Shown: positions 11,630 through 24,717, counted from the first letter of the stretch. The stretch: DNA of 64,000 bases from Salminus brasiliensis (GCF_030463535.1 NC_132891.1:5272318-5336317), one strand, 5' to 3'. Numbers and translations are program-made. The notes: a model not told the origin generated them from the sequence alone.

Positions 11630-12905
11630 GCCTGTTTAACAGCGTTTTTGGTGATCGGATCATATTCGGATGTCACTCGTCTGCATGAAAAGCCAGGTGG
11701 AAACACCCTCCCCTCACCAAAGACGCTCTGTGATCGGATTAGGATCGGATCAGTCAAAGCACATTCGGAGGTGGTCGGAGACGGATTTCGTACGCATTGA
11801 ATACAGGCCTAAACGGAATGATCGGATTCCGTCAGACAAGCGGAAATACGGCTAAACATTAATATGAGTCACTGCAGAGCTTGGCTTTCCTCTATCTCTC
11901 TTGTGTGTGTGTGTGTGCATTCACACTCGTGCTGACCGGTAGATTACAGCACTATTACAGAGTTTGTTTCCTTAGGGTTTAAATAGTTCATCACATTTTC
12001 TGATCGAGCCCTTACAGGAATGCGAGAACCATCTATTGATTCCACTGTGTTGTAGAAGAACCCCCACCGTTCCTCTAGACGGTTCACGGTCTCCCAGAGC
12101 AGGACAGTTCTGATGAGAAACTACAGAAAAGTAAAATGGAAGTGATGTATGTATTGGTGTGTTTTATGCTGGAAAGTAAAATCCGATCTCATCTGATCAC
12201 ACTGGAGACGAATTTAAATGACAAGTTTAAACAGAATCTGGTCAGAGTGGATGGATCCAGATACTATTCGGAAAGAAACCGCATTAAAAGTCAGGTGTAA
12301 ACACCCTCCCCCCACCAAAGATGCTCTGTGATCGGATTAGGATTGGATCAATCAAAGCACACTCAAAGTTGGTCAGAAACGGTTCTCACATTTAATATAA
12401 GTGTAAAGTGAATACGTTTTCCATGATCGGATTCTGTCAGACAAGCAGAAATACCTCTAAACATGTTTTTTAGCAGGAAAGTAAAATCCGATCTCGTTTG
12501 ATCACACTGGAGACACTTTTAATGACAAGTGTAAACAGAATCCAGTAAGAGTGCATCCAGATACTATCCAGAAACAAACCACATTAAAAGCCAGGTGTAA
12601 ACACCCTTCCCCCACCAAAGACGCTCTGTGATTGGATAAGGATCGGATCAGTCAAAGCACAATCGGAGGTGGTCAGAAACGGATCTCGTTTCTCACATTT
12701 AATTCAAGTGTAAAGGGAATACGTTTCTGTGATCAGATTCCATCAGACAATCAGACTTTTTTAGTGGGAAAGTAAAATCCGATCTCGTCTGATTACACTG
12801 GAGATGCATTTAATAACAAGTGTGAACAGAATCCAGTCAGAGTGGATCTAGATACTATCCAGAAACAAACCACATGAAAAGTCATGTGTAAACAGGCCCA
12901 TAGTG
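11630..12905. repeat. 298-bp tandem repeat, about four units
   Basis: The marker caccaaagacgctctgtgat occurs at about 11716, 12313 and 12611 (the last two 298 bp apart, the first about two units upstream). Other shared blocks are gtgtaaacaccctccc, gatcggattaggatcggatc and tccagatactatccagaaac. Units end with taaacaggcccatag near 12902. The unit at about 11870-12110 is diverged or replaced by unrelated sequence. Confidence 0.8.
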
Positions 12906-13510
12906 TAGAACTACTTCCTGCAGGAGATTGGAGAAAGTGGAGGTTGCATTCAGCTCATTCAGCTAATCTGAATCCGTCTGAGTAATCTGCAGAAGACCAG
13001 TAAGAACTTGGACTTGGATGAATGTGGTGTGATCCTTTAGGGCTGGAGCTACAGTCAGCAGGAAGCTAGATTTTCAGGAGCAAGCTTGGTGACCACTGAT
13101 GTCCTACAACCATGATACTGAACTAACGCGAGGAACTTTGTACACCGTTCGCACTCACTGGCTGCGTGGCTGTCCTCGCCAAACACTGCAATGAAGACAG
13201 ACGTCTTTCATCAGAACATGGCTCAGCTCTCTCCAAACACAGATGAGGAGAAATTGGCCCGTGAGGTGGAGAACAGAGCTAGATGACCCTCAGTGTAGAA
13301 ATGCAGCTTGAGTGGTTTTTCTTCAGCAGGTTTATTTTTTGTCCTCATGGTCTGAACATCTCATATACTTTAGGACTATCAGAACTGTGGTCTAATCTTA
13401 ATAACATTGAGTTCATCATGGCTCATGGCCCAATGAAAACTGCCTTGAGGGCAGACATGAGGGTAAGGCCCACATCTCCAAGGTTAATTGACCCACACAT
13501 GATGATATGC

Positions 13511-13705
13511 TATATGGACAAAAGTATTGGGACACCTGCTGCTTCATTGTTTCTTCTGAAATCAAGGATACTAAAAAGAGTTGATTCTGCTTTTGTTGGA
13601 GTGCCTGTCTCTACTGTCCAGGGAAGAAGAAGGCTTTCTGCTAGATTTTGAAGGCGCATGGCTGTGCGGATTTGATTGCATGCAGCAACAAAAGTGTTAG
13701 TGAAC
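13511..13705 (+). mobile_element. MITE family 1, 3'-truncated copy
   Basis: It starts tatatggacaaaagtattgg and loses similarity after the gattgcatgcagcaacaaaa block. Confidence 0.7.
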
Positions 13706-13769
13706 CCAGGTTGTTGAAGTCAATCTGGGTGAAGTCTTGTTAAAACAACTGGGGGAAAAAAATAAGCTA

Positions 13770-14095
13770 TGGGTTCTGAGTGGCTCAGTCACTGGGGATC
13801 GCGAGTTTGAATCCTAAGCTTTGCCGCTTTGCCAACAGCGGCTGGTGGGTAGGTGGCGCTATCTCCCCTCATCACTCTAAAAGATGTTAGCCGCTACAGG
13901 CCTTTGTTAGCTGGTGTGGGGGAGCTTTCCTCAGAGCGTGTCGGCTGCCTAGCTTAAAAAGAGGTGGTGGGTGGCTTCACATGTATCAGAGGAGTTAGCC
14001 CTCCTAGTGTCTGGAGCATTGCTGGGGCTAGGGGGAGCTGATTGGCAGTACCCAACTGGGAGAAAAGAGGGAAAAATTGGACAAACAAATAAAAA
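13770..14095 (+). mobile_element. SINE family B copy
   Basis: It has tgagtggctcagtcactggg and gcgagtttgaatcctaagct (A/B-box-like), then ggtgggtaggtggcgctatc, ggcctttgttagctggtgtg and an A-rich tail (aattggacaaacaaataaaa). Shared with 15.4, 42.8, 57.2 and 61.8 kb. Confidence 0.6.
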
Positions 14096-14582
14096 AAGAA
14101 AGAGTAAAGCCTTTTTTATGGCTTGAATGATTCCATGTAGGTCACTGAGACCGTCTGATAACAATGTGCCATTTACTTCCAGCCAGATAATGTTGGCGTT
14201 GGCTCTTGTCAGGGCACTCTAAATGATCTGCGTTAATGAACGCTGGTGACACCATGTTGTGCAATGTTATTCAGTGTCCTCACCGATTCACCACACTGGA
14301 CTAATGCATAATGCAAGCCATCGCCATCTATTTCTAACATCCATGCGAATGATGGAAACACACACATGCACGGAAGGTGGTAAGCCTTTCGCAGTAACCT
14401 TTGGCAATGTATGGTGCCAACGTTTGTCCCCCTCCCCTCTCCAACTGTCACTCCACACTTTCTAATGATAGCCAGCTAGTCACTCTGCCTGGCTGCTGTT
14501 TCCTCCATGAGTGTTTGACTTGTAGCAGAGCTTATTAGCTTGGCTTTCAAGTTCACAAACCTTCACAGCAACCTCAAGCTAT

Positions 14583-15020
14583 ACACCAATCAGCCATAAC
14601 ATTAGCACCACCTGCCGAATATTGAATATTAAGTAGGTCCCCCTTGTGCCGCAACAACAGATCTGACCAGATCGACTGAAGGTGTCCTGCTGTGGTATCT
14701 GGCACCAAGACTAACGTTAGCAGCACATCCTTTAAGTCCTGTAAGTTGTGAGGTGGGGGCTCCCAGGATCCCTTTTGGTAGGTACTGACCACTGCATACC
14801 AGAACACATGTTTTGGGGATGTTCTGACCAGTCGTCCAGCCATCACAGTTTGGCTTGACCACTTTTCCTGCTTTCATCACCTTCCAGAACCGACTGATCG
14901 CTTGTTGCCTAATATGCAGATTTCAAGCCTTTGACAGATGCCACTGTAGATGAAGACAATCAATGTTTTTCACTTTACCTGTTTGGTACTAATGTTATGG
15001 CATGTTATGATCAGTGTACA
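14583..15020 (+). mobile_element. Internally deleted Tc1/mariner-like element
   Basis: It starts caccaatcagccataacatt and ends near ctaatgttatggca...gatcagtgta, an imperfect inverted repeat of the start. Between are blocks (gtgtcctgctgtggtatctg, taagtcctgtaagttgtgag) that I recall from an abundant fish element. Only about 430 bp remain, so the transposase region is deleted. Confidence 0.6.
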
Positions 15021-15381
15021 TCTATACGTACTGTAACAGCTGAGGTTTTCAGGTTCTGAGCATCGCTTCTTGTATTCTTTTCACACAACAATCTGTCATC
15101 TGTCCTTTTCAAATGTGGCTGAAAAAACAAAGCCTAGCAGCGAACAAATGCTCCTTTGTGCTCAGAGTCGTTCCCACCAGGGAGTTTAATGGGTGCCGGC
15201 GTCAGTGGCCAGAGCAAACCTATCTGTCAAGTTTGTTTCCTTCAGTGCCTCCGTGTTTCCTTCTGTGAGTGAGTTTGACTTTAATGCTGAAAACAGAAGT
15301 TAACCAAGAAGGCAACCTCTCAGTAGAGGGCTTTCTGTCCACCAAGTGTATGCAAATTTTGAAAATGCAAAAAAACAAAAA

Positions 15382-15735
15382 CATAGGTCTCTCAGTGGCC
15401 CAGCAGTCTAATGCATTGCCACTATGGCACGAGCCATGGCACTTTGCCATCAGCAGCCGGAGTCGGAGAGTGCACAATTGGCCGTGCTTTCTCCAGGTGG
15501 GTAGATGGCGCTCTTTTCCCCTTGACACTTTTAATAAGTGTTGGCCAGCACAGGAGTCTGTTAGCTGGTGCGGCGGAGCTGGGGACCCGGTGCTTTCCCC
15601 TCGAGCATGTATCGGGGGAGACATGTGTGAAGTCCTTATCCTACTAGTTTCGGGAGCATTGCTTTTGCTAGAGGAAGCTACAAACAGGTGGGTTTATTAC
15701 CAAATTGGGAGAAAAAGGGATGAATCCAAAAGAAA
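15382..15735 (+). mobile_element. SINE family B copy
   Basis: It has taggtctctcagtggcccag, gtgggtagatggcgctcttt, gagtctgttagctggtgcgg, catgtatcgggggagacatg and an A-rich tail. The ORF across it is not a gene. Confidence 0.6.
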
Positions 15736-17034
15736 ATTTTTTTTTGGCTTCATTTGCATAAAAAAAATGTCACAGACACGCCCACACATGGCTGGCCAAC
15801 TGATCCGGTATGGCAAAAACAAGCTTAAGTGGACACATTACACTGTACCATTAGTCTACTAACAGAGTTTACAATGCAACTGATGTACTATAGTGGTTAC
15901 CTGGAGATAGATCAGCTGTACCTTCCTCCAGGTTTTACCTCCAACCCAAACCTAACATCTTGTTCAGCAAATCAAGAGGATCTGTAGGAAGGAATTGGAT
16001 GAATTGGGTGAAGTCCATTAAGGCTCACAGTGCAACTGGTGTATTATTATACTATGTATACTAAAGTTGGAGCTTGAGTCTGCAGGGTAGCTAAAGTTAA
16101 CAGAAAAGTATTAGGAATGTCAGCATCAATGTCCAGAGCGAACCAATCCATTAAGTTTGGTTCCTTCAGCGTCTCCATGTAGCTTTCTGCAAGTGAATTT
16201 TCTCTCAAGATGTTCACCAACACTCAAAATGTGAAGTTGCACACAGTTGTATTTCTTGGCATCTAATATTGCCATAAACAGCACTGGCAGTTTAATCACA
16301 CTACTCGTATTTCCCCTGCTCTTGGGCCTTGTAATGTGAACGGCCTAGGGTTACCTTCACACCGATGGCTCATGCAACCCCTCTGGCCATCCACAACCCA
16401 TCCTCTAAAAATGAACCTGTGTAGTTTCTGGCACACTGGCTTGCCAAGTTCCAGGGCCAGCAGATCAAGCTCCATTGAGCCACATGTAACTTTCCCAATA
16501 GTGGCCTAGACACTCTTGCTGCAGTTGGGCTTCAAGCCCAAACCTTAACCCCTAGCTTAAACTGAATTTCTGTAATCCACTGCCAGAGCAACCGTTCCCT
16601 CAGGAAAGCCTAGATATCAAAGATGATTCCAAGTCTTTCAAGCCGAATAGCAAGAGGTAATGGACCACAGAACGTTGGGGAAACCTTTGGGATGGTTTGG
16701 AGTTCCAACCAGGACTCCTACATGTGACCTGATCTTCATGATCTTCTGAATCAGGACTGCCCAACCTGCCAAATTCTTAGCGATGTACACTCCAACTAAA
16801 GTGTAGGCCCAACTTAACATGCATGGCTCTAGTAGTCACATATTCTTAACTTTGTAGATTAAGAGGATCAGTGGTATTAGATTAGGCCCAAAACTGAATT
16901 CTGCAAAGTGAGTAGATCACTTTTGGAGCAGGGTTGAGCAACCAGTTCTAAGCAACACCCATGTTGGTTTTATGTTACCATCTATTTGTCAATCATGTGG
17001 CTTAAACAATCAAGGCCACTGGTGGAAAAACGTG
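15736..17034. other. Non-coding stretch
   Basis: No gene or repeat recognised. A phrase near 16140-16210 (tccagagcgaaccaatccat..agtttggttccttcagcgtc) weakly echoes 15190-15260, suggesting an old local duplication. Confidence 0.35.
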
Positions 17035-17394
17035 TGCAAGACTCCAGGCAGAGATGTATAGTAAGGAATAGTACTTTACTACTGTATTTAAGTACTAAAA
17101 TACAGTATTATGGTTTTCTCCAATTTCCACTTTTACTTCACTGCATATTTTGGATGAGTTTAATACTTTTACTCCATTACATTGTTTATGTGCTGCATCG
17201 TTACTGGTTACAATTACAAAAATGGTACAAATCATTTCAAAGCCACATTATCACCTCCAGAGCCCTAGATGGAGCTGTCACCGGGTTTGAAGAAGCCGTC
17301 TCAACATTGAGCAGAACAAGTGATCAAGCCATGATCGTGAATGCTACCGTTCTTCCTTTCACCCCGCTGCTGCAGTGAGGACACTAACGCTAGA

Positions 17395-17860
17395 GCTTTA
17401 TTTACATTTACATTTACATTTACTGCTTTAGCAGACGCTCCTCTCCAGAGCGACTTACAAAAGTGCTTCCCTGTTTACTCAAGAAGAACCTCAGCTAGTT
17501 TAAATAGTCTAAAAATTCAAAGATACCTCTAATCTTAGACTCTACTAAACACAAGTCAATAAGAAGACCATAATACTCTACTCTTCACCCAAGTACTCTC
17601 AGAAGAGGATGGTCTTCAGTCTGGGTTTGAAGACAGTGAGCGTTGGGCTCTCTGAGCTGTTCGGACACCCAGGGGAAGTTCATTCCACCACTTCGGTGCA
17701 AGTCTGGACGCTCGTCTTCCGTGGATCTTAAAGGATGGCGGGTCGAGCCGAGCCGTACTTGAAGCTGGAAGGGTGCTCTTGGTGCAGGTCGGCTTATTTC
17801 CAGATGGAAGAACCACCAGAAGAAACACCATCTTCACAACCTTCAACTTCCAGTGATGGT
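17395..17860 (+). repeat. Second copy of the cagacgctc-headed dispersed repeat
   Basis: It opens with (ttacat)3 and gctttagcagacgctcctct, then has ggatggtcttcagtctgggt, ttcattccaccacttcgg and a gggtcgagccgagccgtact block shared with 4.2-4.6 kb. Confidence 0.6.
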
Positions 17861-18138
17861 GGCACTAATCACTTTTATACATAAGAAATACTCGTATGTG
17901 TCCGAAAGGCCTGAGATCTTTCAGCTCAGGGGTTTGAGCTGCTCTCTTCACTGGTTTTCCAGATGAACTGAAGACTCATGTTCATGAACTCTGTCTTCTA
18001 CAGTCCTGTCCTTCTACTACAGCCAGAGGAACTGAGACCGTCCTTAAGTCTGAGTATTTATAATAATGTAAACACTGATACTCAAACTTTTGACTGCTTT
18101 CTGTAAAAACTACTTTTAATATCTAAAAAAGTTGGCAC

Positions 18139-18335
18139 ATCCATGTCCGACCATAACAAGGCAATAATCTTTAGCAAGACATGCTATGTTTTTTTGTTTT
18201 TTTACTAGCTTTAGCAGCACATCTCCCATCCATAAGCCTCCTGATTAACGTGTTACGCTCTACAGTTAAGAGCAGCGCAGTTTAACTAGCTGAAGCTAGC
18301 TGATTAGCAGATGTCCAAAGGCTGGCATGCCAATA
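18139..18335. repeat. Local duplication, copy 1
   Basis: ccatgtccgaccataacaag through gcagatgtccaaaggctggc is nearly identical to 20165-20392, except for a segment of about 45 bp missing here after acatgct. Confidence 0.85.
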
Positions 18336-19358
18336 GAATATAAACAATAATACTCAAACTTTTGACTGCTTTCTGTAAGAATAACAGAACACGGTACTGT
18401 ACTTTTACTTTCAGTACTTAAGTAGTACATTTTAGAATAAACTAAACATGTACAAACATGTTGAATACTTTAGCACTTCCACTTAAGTCTGGGCTTAAAG
18501 CCACTTCTACTTCTACTCAAGTCACTTTTTGACAGAGCACTTGCACTTTTACTCAAGTCTGGGTCTCCAGTACTTTGTACATGTCTGACTCTAGGACAAT
18601 AACCTCTTGAGAAGATCAAATCAATCATTTCAGCCGGTTCAAAGATAAGTAGCGGAGCTCCACATCATACTGCAACCAGCCAGCAGAGGCGCTAGACCTG
18701 TGGTGGCTTCACTTTTGAGAGACGTTGCGCTGCCCCTGTTTTCTGAAATTCTGTTCAATGCAACATCAGAACATCATCAGAACAGATTTCGGAGAGCCAC
18801 AAAAGAAAAGCCGAAACTTCTGAAGACTTTGGATTCCATCAGTTTACAGACATGTCGTTTATAAATGGTGGAAATGAATCACTGTTGATGTTCTCTGTAG
18901 AAGTGGGTTTCCTACAAAAGACAGTGCAAGGGTCAACCACAGAACCCACGAAAAATTCTAGGGGGACACCTAAGCATCTGTGAGCTGTAATTTTTCTGTA
19001 CTCTGTGTTTATGAGTCTACCATAAGAATGTAAATTACTACAGAGGAAAATAACTTGACCACCTTATTGCTACCATTCCTTCCTCATAATCTTTCTTCAA
19101 ACCTCTGGACTCAACCTGTTATATTGAAGCACAAAGGCGCCAGAAACAAAGGTCTTGAAGATCAGTGGGGCGGAATAAGGTGGAAAGAGAGCTCCCCTGT
19201 TTCTGTAGGTGCAGGTCCATGATTGGCCACCAGGGAAGCTCTCTAGCCCCCTTATTTCGCCATACCCACCTTCAAGACTTTGCCTTATCTTGCCTTCGTC
19301 TTAGAATTTCACCACCTAGCTTTCACCACAGCTATCACTGACCTGTACACACAAAATA

Positions 19359-19927
19359 CACTATATGTCCAAATGTTTGTGGACACCAGTTCGAAGGAGC
19401 GCATTCAGCAACTTTATGTTATGTTACTGATACAAATGTGCAAATGTACACGCACAGCTCATCTGGTCCCTGTAGAGAAGCATTGCCAATAGAATAGGAC
19501 ATTCAGGAAGAAGCAGATAAACATTAAGCAGATAAACATCTATTGGCAGCATTCCTAATGCCAGGCGTGGGCTAGAGGGGTAAACAGCCCCCCAGCATTG
19601 AGCTGTGGAGCAGTGGAAGAATTGTGTTCTCTGGAATGATGGATGGTTGGTGCTCCATCCAATACTTTAGGGATGAGCTGGGGAATTGTTGATGATGAGG
19701 TGGGGTGGTGATCATCCAACATCCTGACTTCACTAAGGCTCTTGTCACTGAATGCAATCAATGCTCACAGCAATGCTCCTCTAAAATCTAGTAGAAACCC
19801 TTTTCTCTTCCCTAGACAGTAGAAAGAGTTACTCCAACATAAGCAGGAGAAATTCTTTTTGAATACCCTTGATTTCAGAAGAAACAATGAATGAATGAGC
19901 AGGTGTCTCAATACTTTTGTCAATGTA
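19359..19927 (-). mobile_element. MITE family 1, near full-length copy, reverse orientation
   Basis: It starts cactatatgtccaaatgttt and ends caatacttttgtcaatgtag. It includes the gcgtgggctagaggggtaaa and ggaatgatggatggttggtg landmarks. Confidence 0.75.
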
Positions 19928-20164
19928 GGCTAGTGTAGTGAAATAAATGGGTGCGGTATGGTCATGAATTTTGATTGGTTGGCCCAATTTGTATTTGAAT
20001 ACTGTCTAATAACCTCTAAATTCTTTGAAGAAGTACAACTTTTTTTTTAGATATAGCCAAAGCAGAATTGATAAACCTGCAGCCCCCTTAACACATGTTT
20101 TACTCCCAGTAAAACCCAGTCTGAAAACCAGTGGTTTAAACCGCTGCTAAATTATATTTCTCAC

Positions 20165-20392
20165 ATCCATGTCCGACCATAACAAGGCAATAATATTTAG
20201 CAAGACATGCTACCCCAGGCTAAGTATCAACCTCACTGAATTGCCTTTGTGTTCAATGTTTTTTTTACTAGCTTTAGCAGCACATCTCCCATCCATAAGC
20301 CTCCTGATTAACGTGTTACGCTCTACAGTTAAGAGCAGCGTAGTTTAACTAACTGAAGCTAGCTGATTAGCAGATGTCCAAAGGCAGGCATG
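20165..20392. repeat. Local duplication, copy 2
   Basis: The same sequence as 18139-18335, with an additional accccaggctaagtatcaac...cctttgtgttcaatg stretch. Confidence 0.85.
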
Positions 20393-20791
20393 TTTTGGGA
20401 AGAGCCTGGAGGGTGGAAGGCGGTCCAGCTGCCAGACTGTCCAGATGATGGTCATTACGGCCAACTGCATCCTGATCTAGTCTCCCTAACCCTCTCATCT
20501 CCATGGCAGAAACATGTGCTTGTAATGGAAAGCTTCATAAATCAGCAGTCGGCCACAGCGCCCAGCAGTGTGACTTTCCCACACATGCTTTCTCTTGCTC
20601 TCGCTCTCGCTCTCTCTCTTTTCTAACCAACTGTGACTCAGCACATTCAGCATGATCGGATAGCAAAGGATGCAAGATTTAATCATTACATTATTTTTCA
20701 AAAAATTACAAAAAAAAACAAAAAAAAAGAAGCTGTTTCCGACTGCTGATTTGTGGAGCTTTTAATCGCAAGCACATACAACTGCTATGGA

Positions 20792-20913
<122 letters not shown>

Positions 20914-20916
20914 CTT

Positions 20917-21195
20917 GGGGCAGTGGTGGCTCAGCGGTCAGAGCGCCGGGCTATTAATAACAGGGTTGTGGGTTTGATTCCCGGGCTCGGCAAGCTGCCA
21001 CTGTTGGGCCCTTGAGCAAGGCCCTTTACCCTCTCTGCTCCCCGGGCGCTGGAGTTGGCTGCCCACCGCTCTGGGTGTGTGGGTACTCACTGCCCCTAGT
21101 GCACTAGTGTATGTGTGTTCACTACCACAGATGGGTTAAATGCAGAGGACACATTTCGCTGTACACTGACAAATACATGCACCTTTACCTTTTTA
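20917..21195 (+). mobile_element. tRNA-derived SINE (family A), near full-length
   Basis: It shows a Pol III A-box-like tggctcagcggtcagagcgc and a B box gggttgtgggtttgattccc at the expected spacing, then a body ctgccactgttgggcccttg ... gatgggttaaatgcagagga and a tail of tacctttt. It directly follows the (TA)n tract. Confidence 0.8.
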
Positions 21196-21479
21196 CTAAT
21201 ATCTGAACTTTGAGAGCATTCAGAAATCACTATGGTGAAATAACCTCGACTGCCAATCACAGCTCTCATGTCTCGGCTGGCTCTCCACTAGTCTTTCACA
21301 GTGCTGTTGGGATGCTGTTGTCATTCATAGTCTGCAGATTCAGGAAACTCAGCTTTGTTTGATGAAACGCCTGGAAGAAAACTATTGCCAGTCACATAGA
21401 AATGCAAATTTATGGAAAAAATGAAGTGTTCTCATATATATATATATATATATGTACAGGTTACCCTGGTCTACAGTAA

Positions 21480-21730
21480 TGCGTCAGTCTGTGTTCTTCT
21501 TGCTGTCGGAGGTGTGGCACAACAGATAACACAGATAGCACCAGTACCTACCAGTGAGCGAGCTACCATACCATGTGGGAGACTGTTTTTTTTTTATACC
21601 CGGTCTGGGTGACTGTGCTGCGCTACACCAATAAGAGTCCTTGGGCAAGACTCCTAACACTACACTGGCCCACCTATGTAATATAAGTAACCTTGTAAGT
21701 CTCAGCTGAATGCCGTAAATGTAATGTAAA
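21480..21730 (+). mobile_element. SINE-like element with trailing gaatgccgtaaatgtaatg
   Basis: The blocks gtgtggcacaacagataaca and acaccaataagagtccttgg...agactcctaacactac end with ctgaatgccgtaaatgtaat. A related reversed block (cttgcccaaggactcttact) interrupts the satellite near 44.85 kb. Confidence 0.5.
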
Positions 21731-21914
21731 TAGGAGGTCTATTCTTGATACACCTTGCCTGAGCATCCTTTAGAGTCATTTATATATCTGTTAAAAAAGT
21801 GGGATTAACCCATCATGCTGAAATAAGGGTCTGATGAAGAAAAATCTCTTTTCCAGTTTATTTATAAATGCATTTCATGGCGAACAAGGGAAAAATATAT
21901 ATATATTATACTTT

Positions 21915-21948
<34 letters not shown>

Positions 21949-22220
21949 AATAGCTTTTATGTACACTTTGTTTACATTTACTGGGGAGACTAACAGAACC
22001 CTATCTGACCCCATTCTTCTCATTCACATACATTCATTGGTGGCTATTTATGGAAGCATTATCCCAAAGGATTCATACTAATGGGAAGGAATGCATCACC
22101 ATCAGTACACGGCCTCAGGTCTGTCAGATGAACAGGAGGTGTAAACTGACTGTGAAACAACTGAAGAATGCTACATATTTTTTTCCTGCGGCAACTGTGA
22201 TCTAGCGAAAGATGAGCAAT

Positions 22221-22740
22221 ACACCACATGGGCAAAAGTATTGGGACACCTGCCCAATCATCCATTGCTCATTCATTCATTGTATTCATTCAACTGTCTC
22301 TGCTGTCCAGGGAAGAAGGTTTTCTACTAGACTTTTGAGGAGCACTGCTGTAAGGATTTGATTGCAATCAGCGACAAGAGTGCTAGTGAGGTCAAGATGT
22401 CCCCAACTCCCCATCTCATCCCTCAACTTCCCAGCTCATCCCAAAAGTACTGAATGGAGTGCCATCCATCATTCCAGAGAACACAGTTCCTCCACTGCTC
22501 CACAGCCCAAGGCCTCTCTAGCCCACGCCTGGCATTAGGAGGCATGGTGCCAATAGGTTTATGTTTAGCTACTTCAGGGAGTCCTATTCTATTGCCAATA
22601 CTTTTCTACAGGGACTAGACAACTGTGTGTGTATGTGTGTGTGTGCAAAAGTATTTGCATTTGCACATCTGTGTCAGCAATGGGTGCAACTTGAAGAAGC
22701 TGAAGGGGTTAGAAGGGGTGTCCAAGCGTCTTCAAACACC
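22221..22740 (+). mobile_element. MITE family 1 copy
   Basis: It starts catgggcaaaagtattggga and retains attccagagaacacagttcc, tagcccacgcctggcattag and a short (TG)n tract near the 3' end. Confidence 0.7.
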
Positions 22741-24297
22741 CAGCCCTTGTGGTTAGCATAGGCTATTCAGTGCACTTGTGGTTAGCACACCTAAGTGAGC
22801 TCCATGCTAATGCAGCTTATTACATTTAGAAACACAGGCGTCTGGGCTGCTATCATCTACTCCTTTCATGGGTTTGGGTTAAATAGTGGAAGACTCTCCT
22901 TACTCTCTTAAATTAAAGGTGTTTCCAATGTTTTTTGAGTGATGCCATAAGTGTGAAGCACCTTATTAGGCCTGAATAATCTTTAGACACCTCTCTACTA
23001 CAAACATGGATCTTTATTGGAACCAAAAATGTTTCTTCTACAGCATCAATCAAACATCCAATGGTGTGGCTAGGGTTTCCATCCTGTTTTTGAAAATAGA
23101 AAAGCTAGTAATGACGTATCGGGAACGGACATCACCTATTTAGCTCTATGTTGTCCCTGTTTGCTGTGTTAGTGTTCAGGGAATGACCGGTGGACAACAG
23201 GGGCCATAGTCCAGCACAGTTTGCTGATTTCCATGCTCTAACACACCGACTGAACCTGGCAATTAACAGGCGGGTTGAAACAAGTGTGCCTGAATACTGT
23301 GCAGGAATCCAGCCCTACAGGACTGGAATTGCCCACCTCTGCAGCAGCACAGTGACCCTTTTGCAAGGAAGGCCTGGCTATCTGTAATGGTTCGGGCAGG
23401 GTGAGACCCTTTACCATGAGCGCTGCTGCAGTTCTGTAACTTCTGCACTATTTAAGATGGAAATTACTGCCTTTAAGGATGCGCTGTATGTTGTGGGAAG
23501 ACTAATCAGTTGAGTTTTCCGACGAAGAAGCTGAATTAAAGCTCATCGTTGCGTCATGTTAAAAGCTGGATGTCTGGATCTCAAGGGTGGGGTCGTCCTT
23601 CCAGGGTTACATGAGCCACCGCCCACCTGTGAAGGCTACAGCCATGCACAGAGGTCTGTCCAGACGAATGAGAGCTAATAAAGGTCAGAATCCCTCCATT
23701 ATATGTGATTTGTGGAACACATTGTGGGATGGCATTTTCAGGATCTGCATCAAACAGTAGTTGATTGACATACTGGTTAATTCACATTTTCTTATTCCAA
23801 CATTTTGGTGGAAACTTTTGGAAACTTTCAGTGCTAATCTACCTTCAACTGTTTGGGGACACCTTGCCCAACTTTAAAAATGATATTTTGATTTTTCCAT
23901 TTGATTTAACATTCTACAGTACCATGTTTGAGTTCCGTCCTTGGTATGAAGCAGGTTCGGCCTAAATAATGAATGGACACACTGTCTTAAGAAACGACTT
24001 CGTGTGGTAACAAGCAATTGAACCGGAATCAAATAATGGCTCATTCAAATAGTTATTTGAGTTGAATCCACCAAGTTCAATGGCTTGTTACTATATGAAG
24101 TCGGTATCTTTATCACAGATTGACGCTCTTTTGGCCCAAATGTGGTTTAAATACCTGCCATATTTGAGTGCTGTTGAGTGCTGACACCACAACAAGGGAA
24201 TCAAATGCTTTGGCATCGAGCCCAAGATTGCACTGTCACTAATATGAACAAACTATTTGCATGTTGGATGTGATTTTCCGTCAAACCTGCTTGATGC
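22741..24297. other. Non-coding stretch with a dispersed-repeat fragment
   Basis: The part at 23180-23345 (gaatccagccctacaggact, ggaattgcccacct) resembles a common fish repeat also hinted at near 52785 and 35605. The remainder is unassigned. Confidence 0.35.
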
Positions 24298-24717
24298 GCT
24301 GTATGGACAAAGGTATTGGGACACCTGCTCATTCATCATTTCTTCTGGCATCAAGGGTTTTTTTAAAGAGTTTATCCTGCTTTTGTTGAAGTGACTGTAT
24401 CTACTGTTCAGGTAAGAAGGCTGTCTACTAGATTGAGGAGGAGCACTTAGTGACAAGTATTGGATGGAGCGCCGTCATTTTCACTGCCCCACAGCTCAAT
24501 GCAAACCCCTCTAGCCCATGCCTGGACCTAGGCATGGTGCCAGAAGGTTCATGTTTATCTGCTTCTTTACTGGCAGTACTTCTCTACAGGGACTAGACAA
24601 GCTGTGTGTGTGTGTGTGTGTGTGTGTGCCAGCCTGTTTTTAGCAATAGGTGCAACTTAAAGTAGCTAAATGCATTCATTAGAAGGGGTGTCCACAAACT
24701 TTTATATATATGGTGTA
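24298..24717 (+). mobile_element. MITE family 1 copy with internal deletion
   Basis: It starts tgtatggacaaaggtattgg and ends gtgtccacaaacttttatat. The central block between gagcacttagtgacaagtat and the promoter-proximal part is shortened. A (GT)n tract sits at 24604-24628. Confidence 0.7.

Larger units (their letters stand above)
17035..18595. mobile_element. Composite region with a DNA-transposon-like agtacttaag repeat at both ends
   Basis: The left part (17040-17250: tagtaaggaatagtacttta, ctccattacattgtttatg) and right part (18340-18590: cagtacttaagtagtacatt, acttgcacttttactcaagt) look like halves of a fish element rich in agtacttta/taaagtact. The middle holds the 17.4 kb dispersed repeat and one copy of the 18.14/20.17 kb duplication. 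Boundaries are approximate. Confidence 0.4.

Noticed and set aside
15269..15862. 197-codon plus-strand open frame
   Set aside because: It spans SINE family B and its A-rich tail, with no protein similarity.
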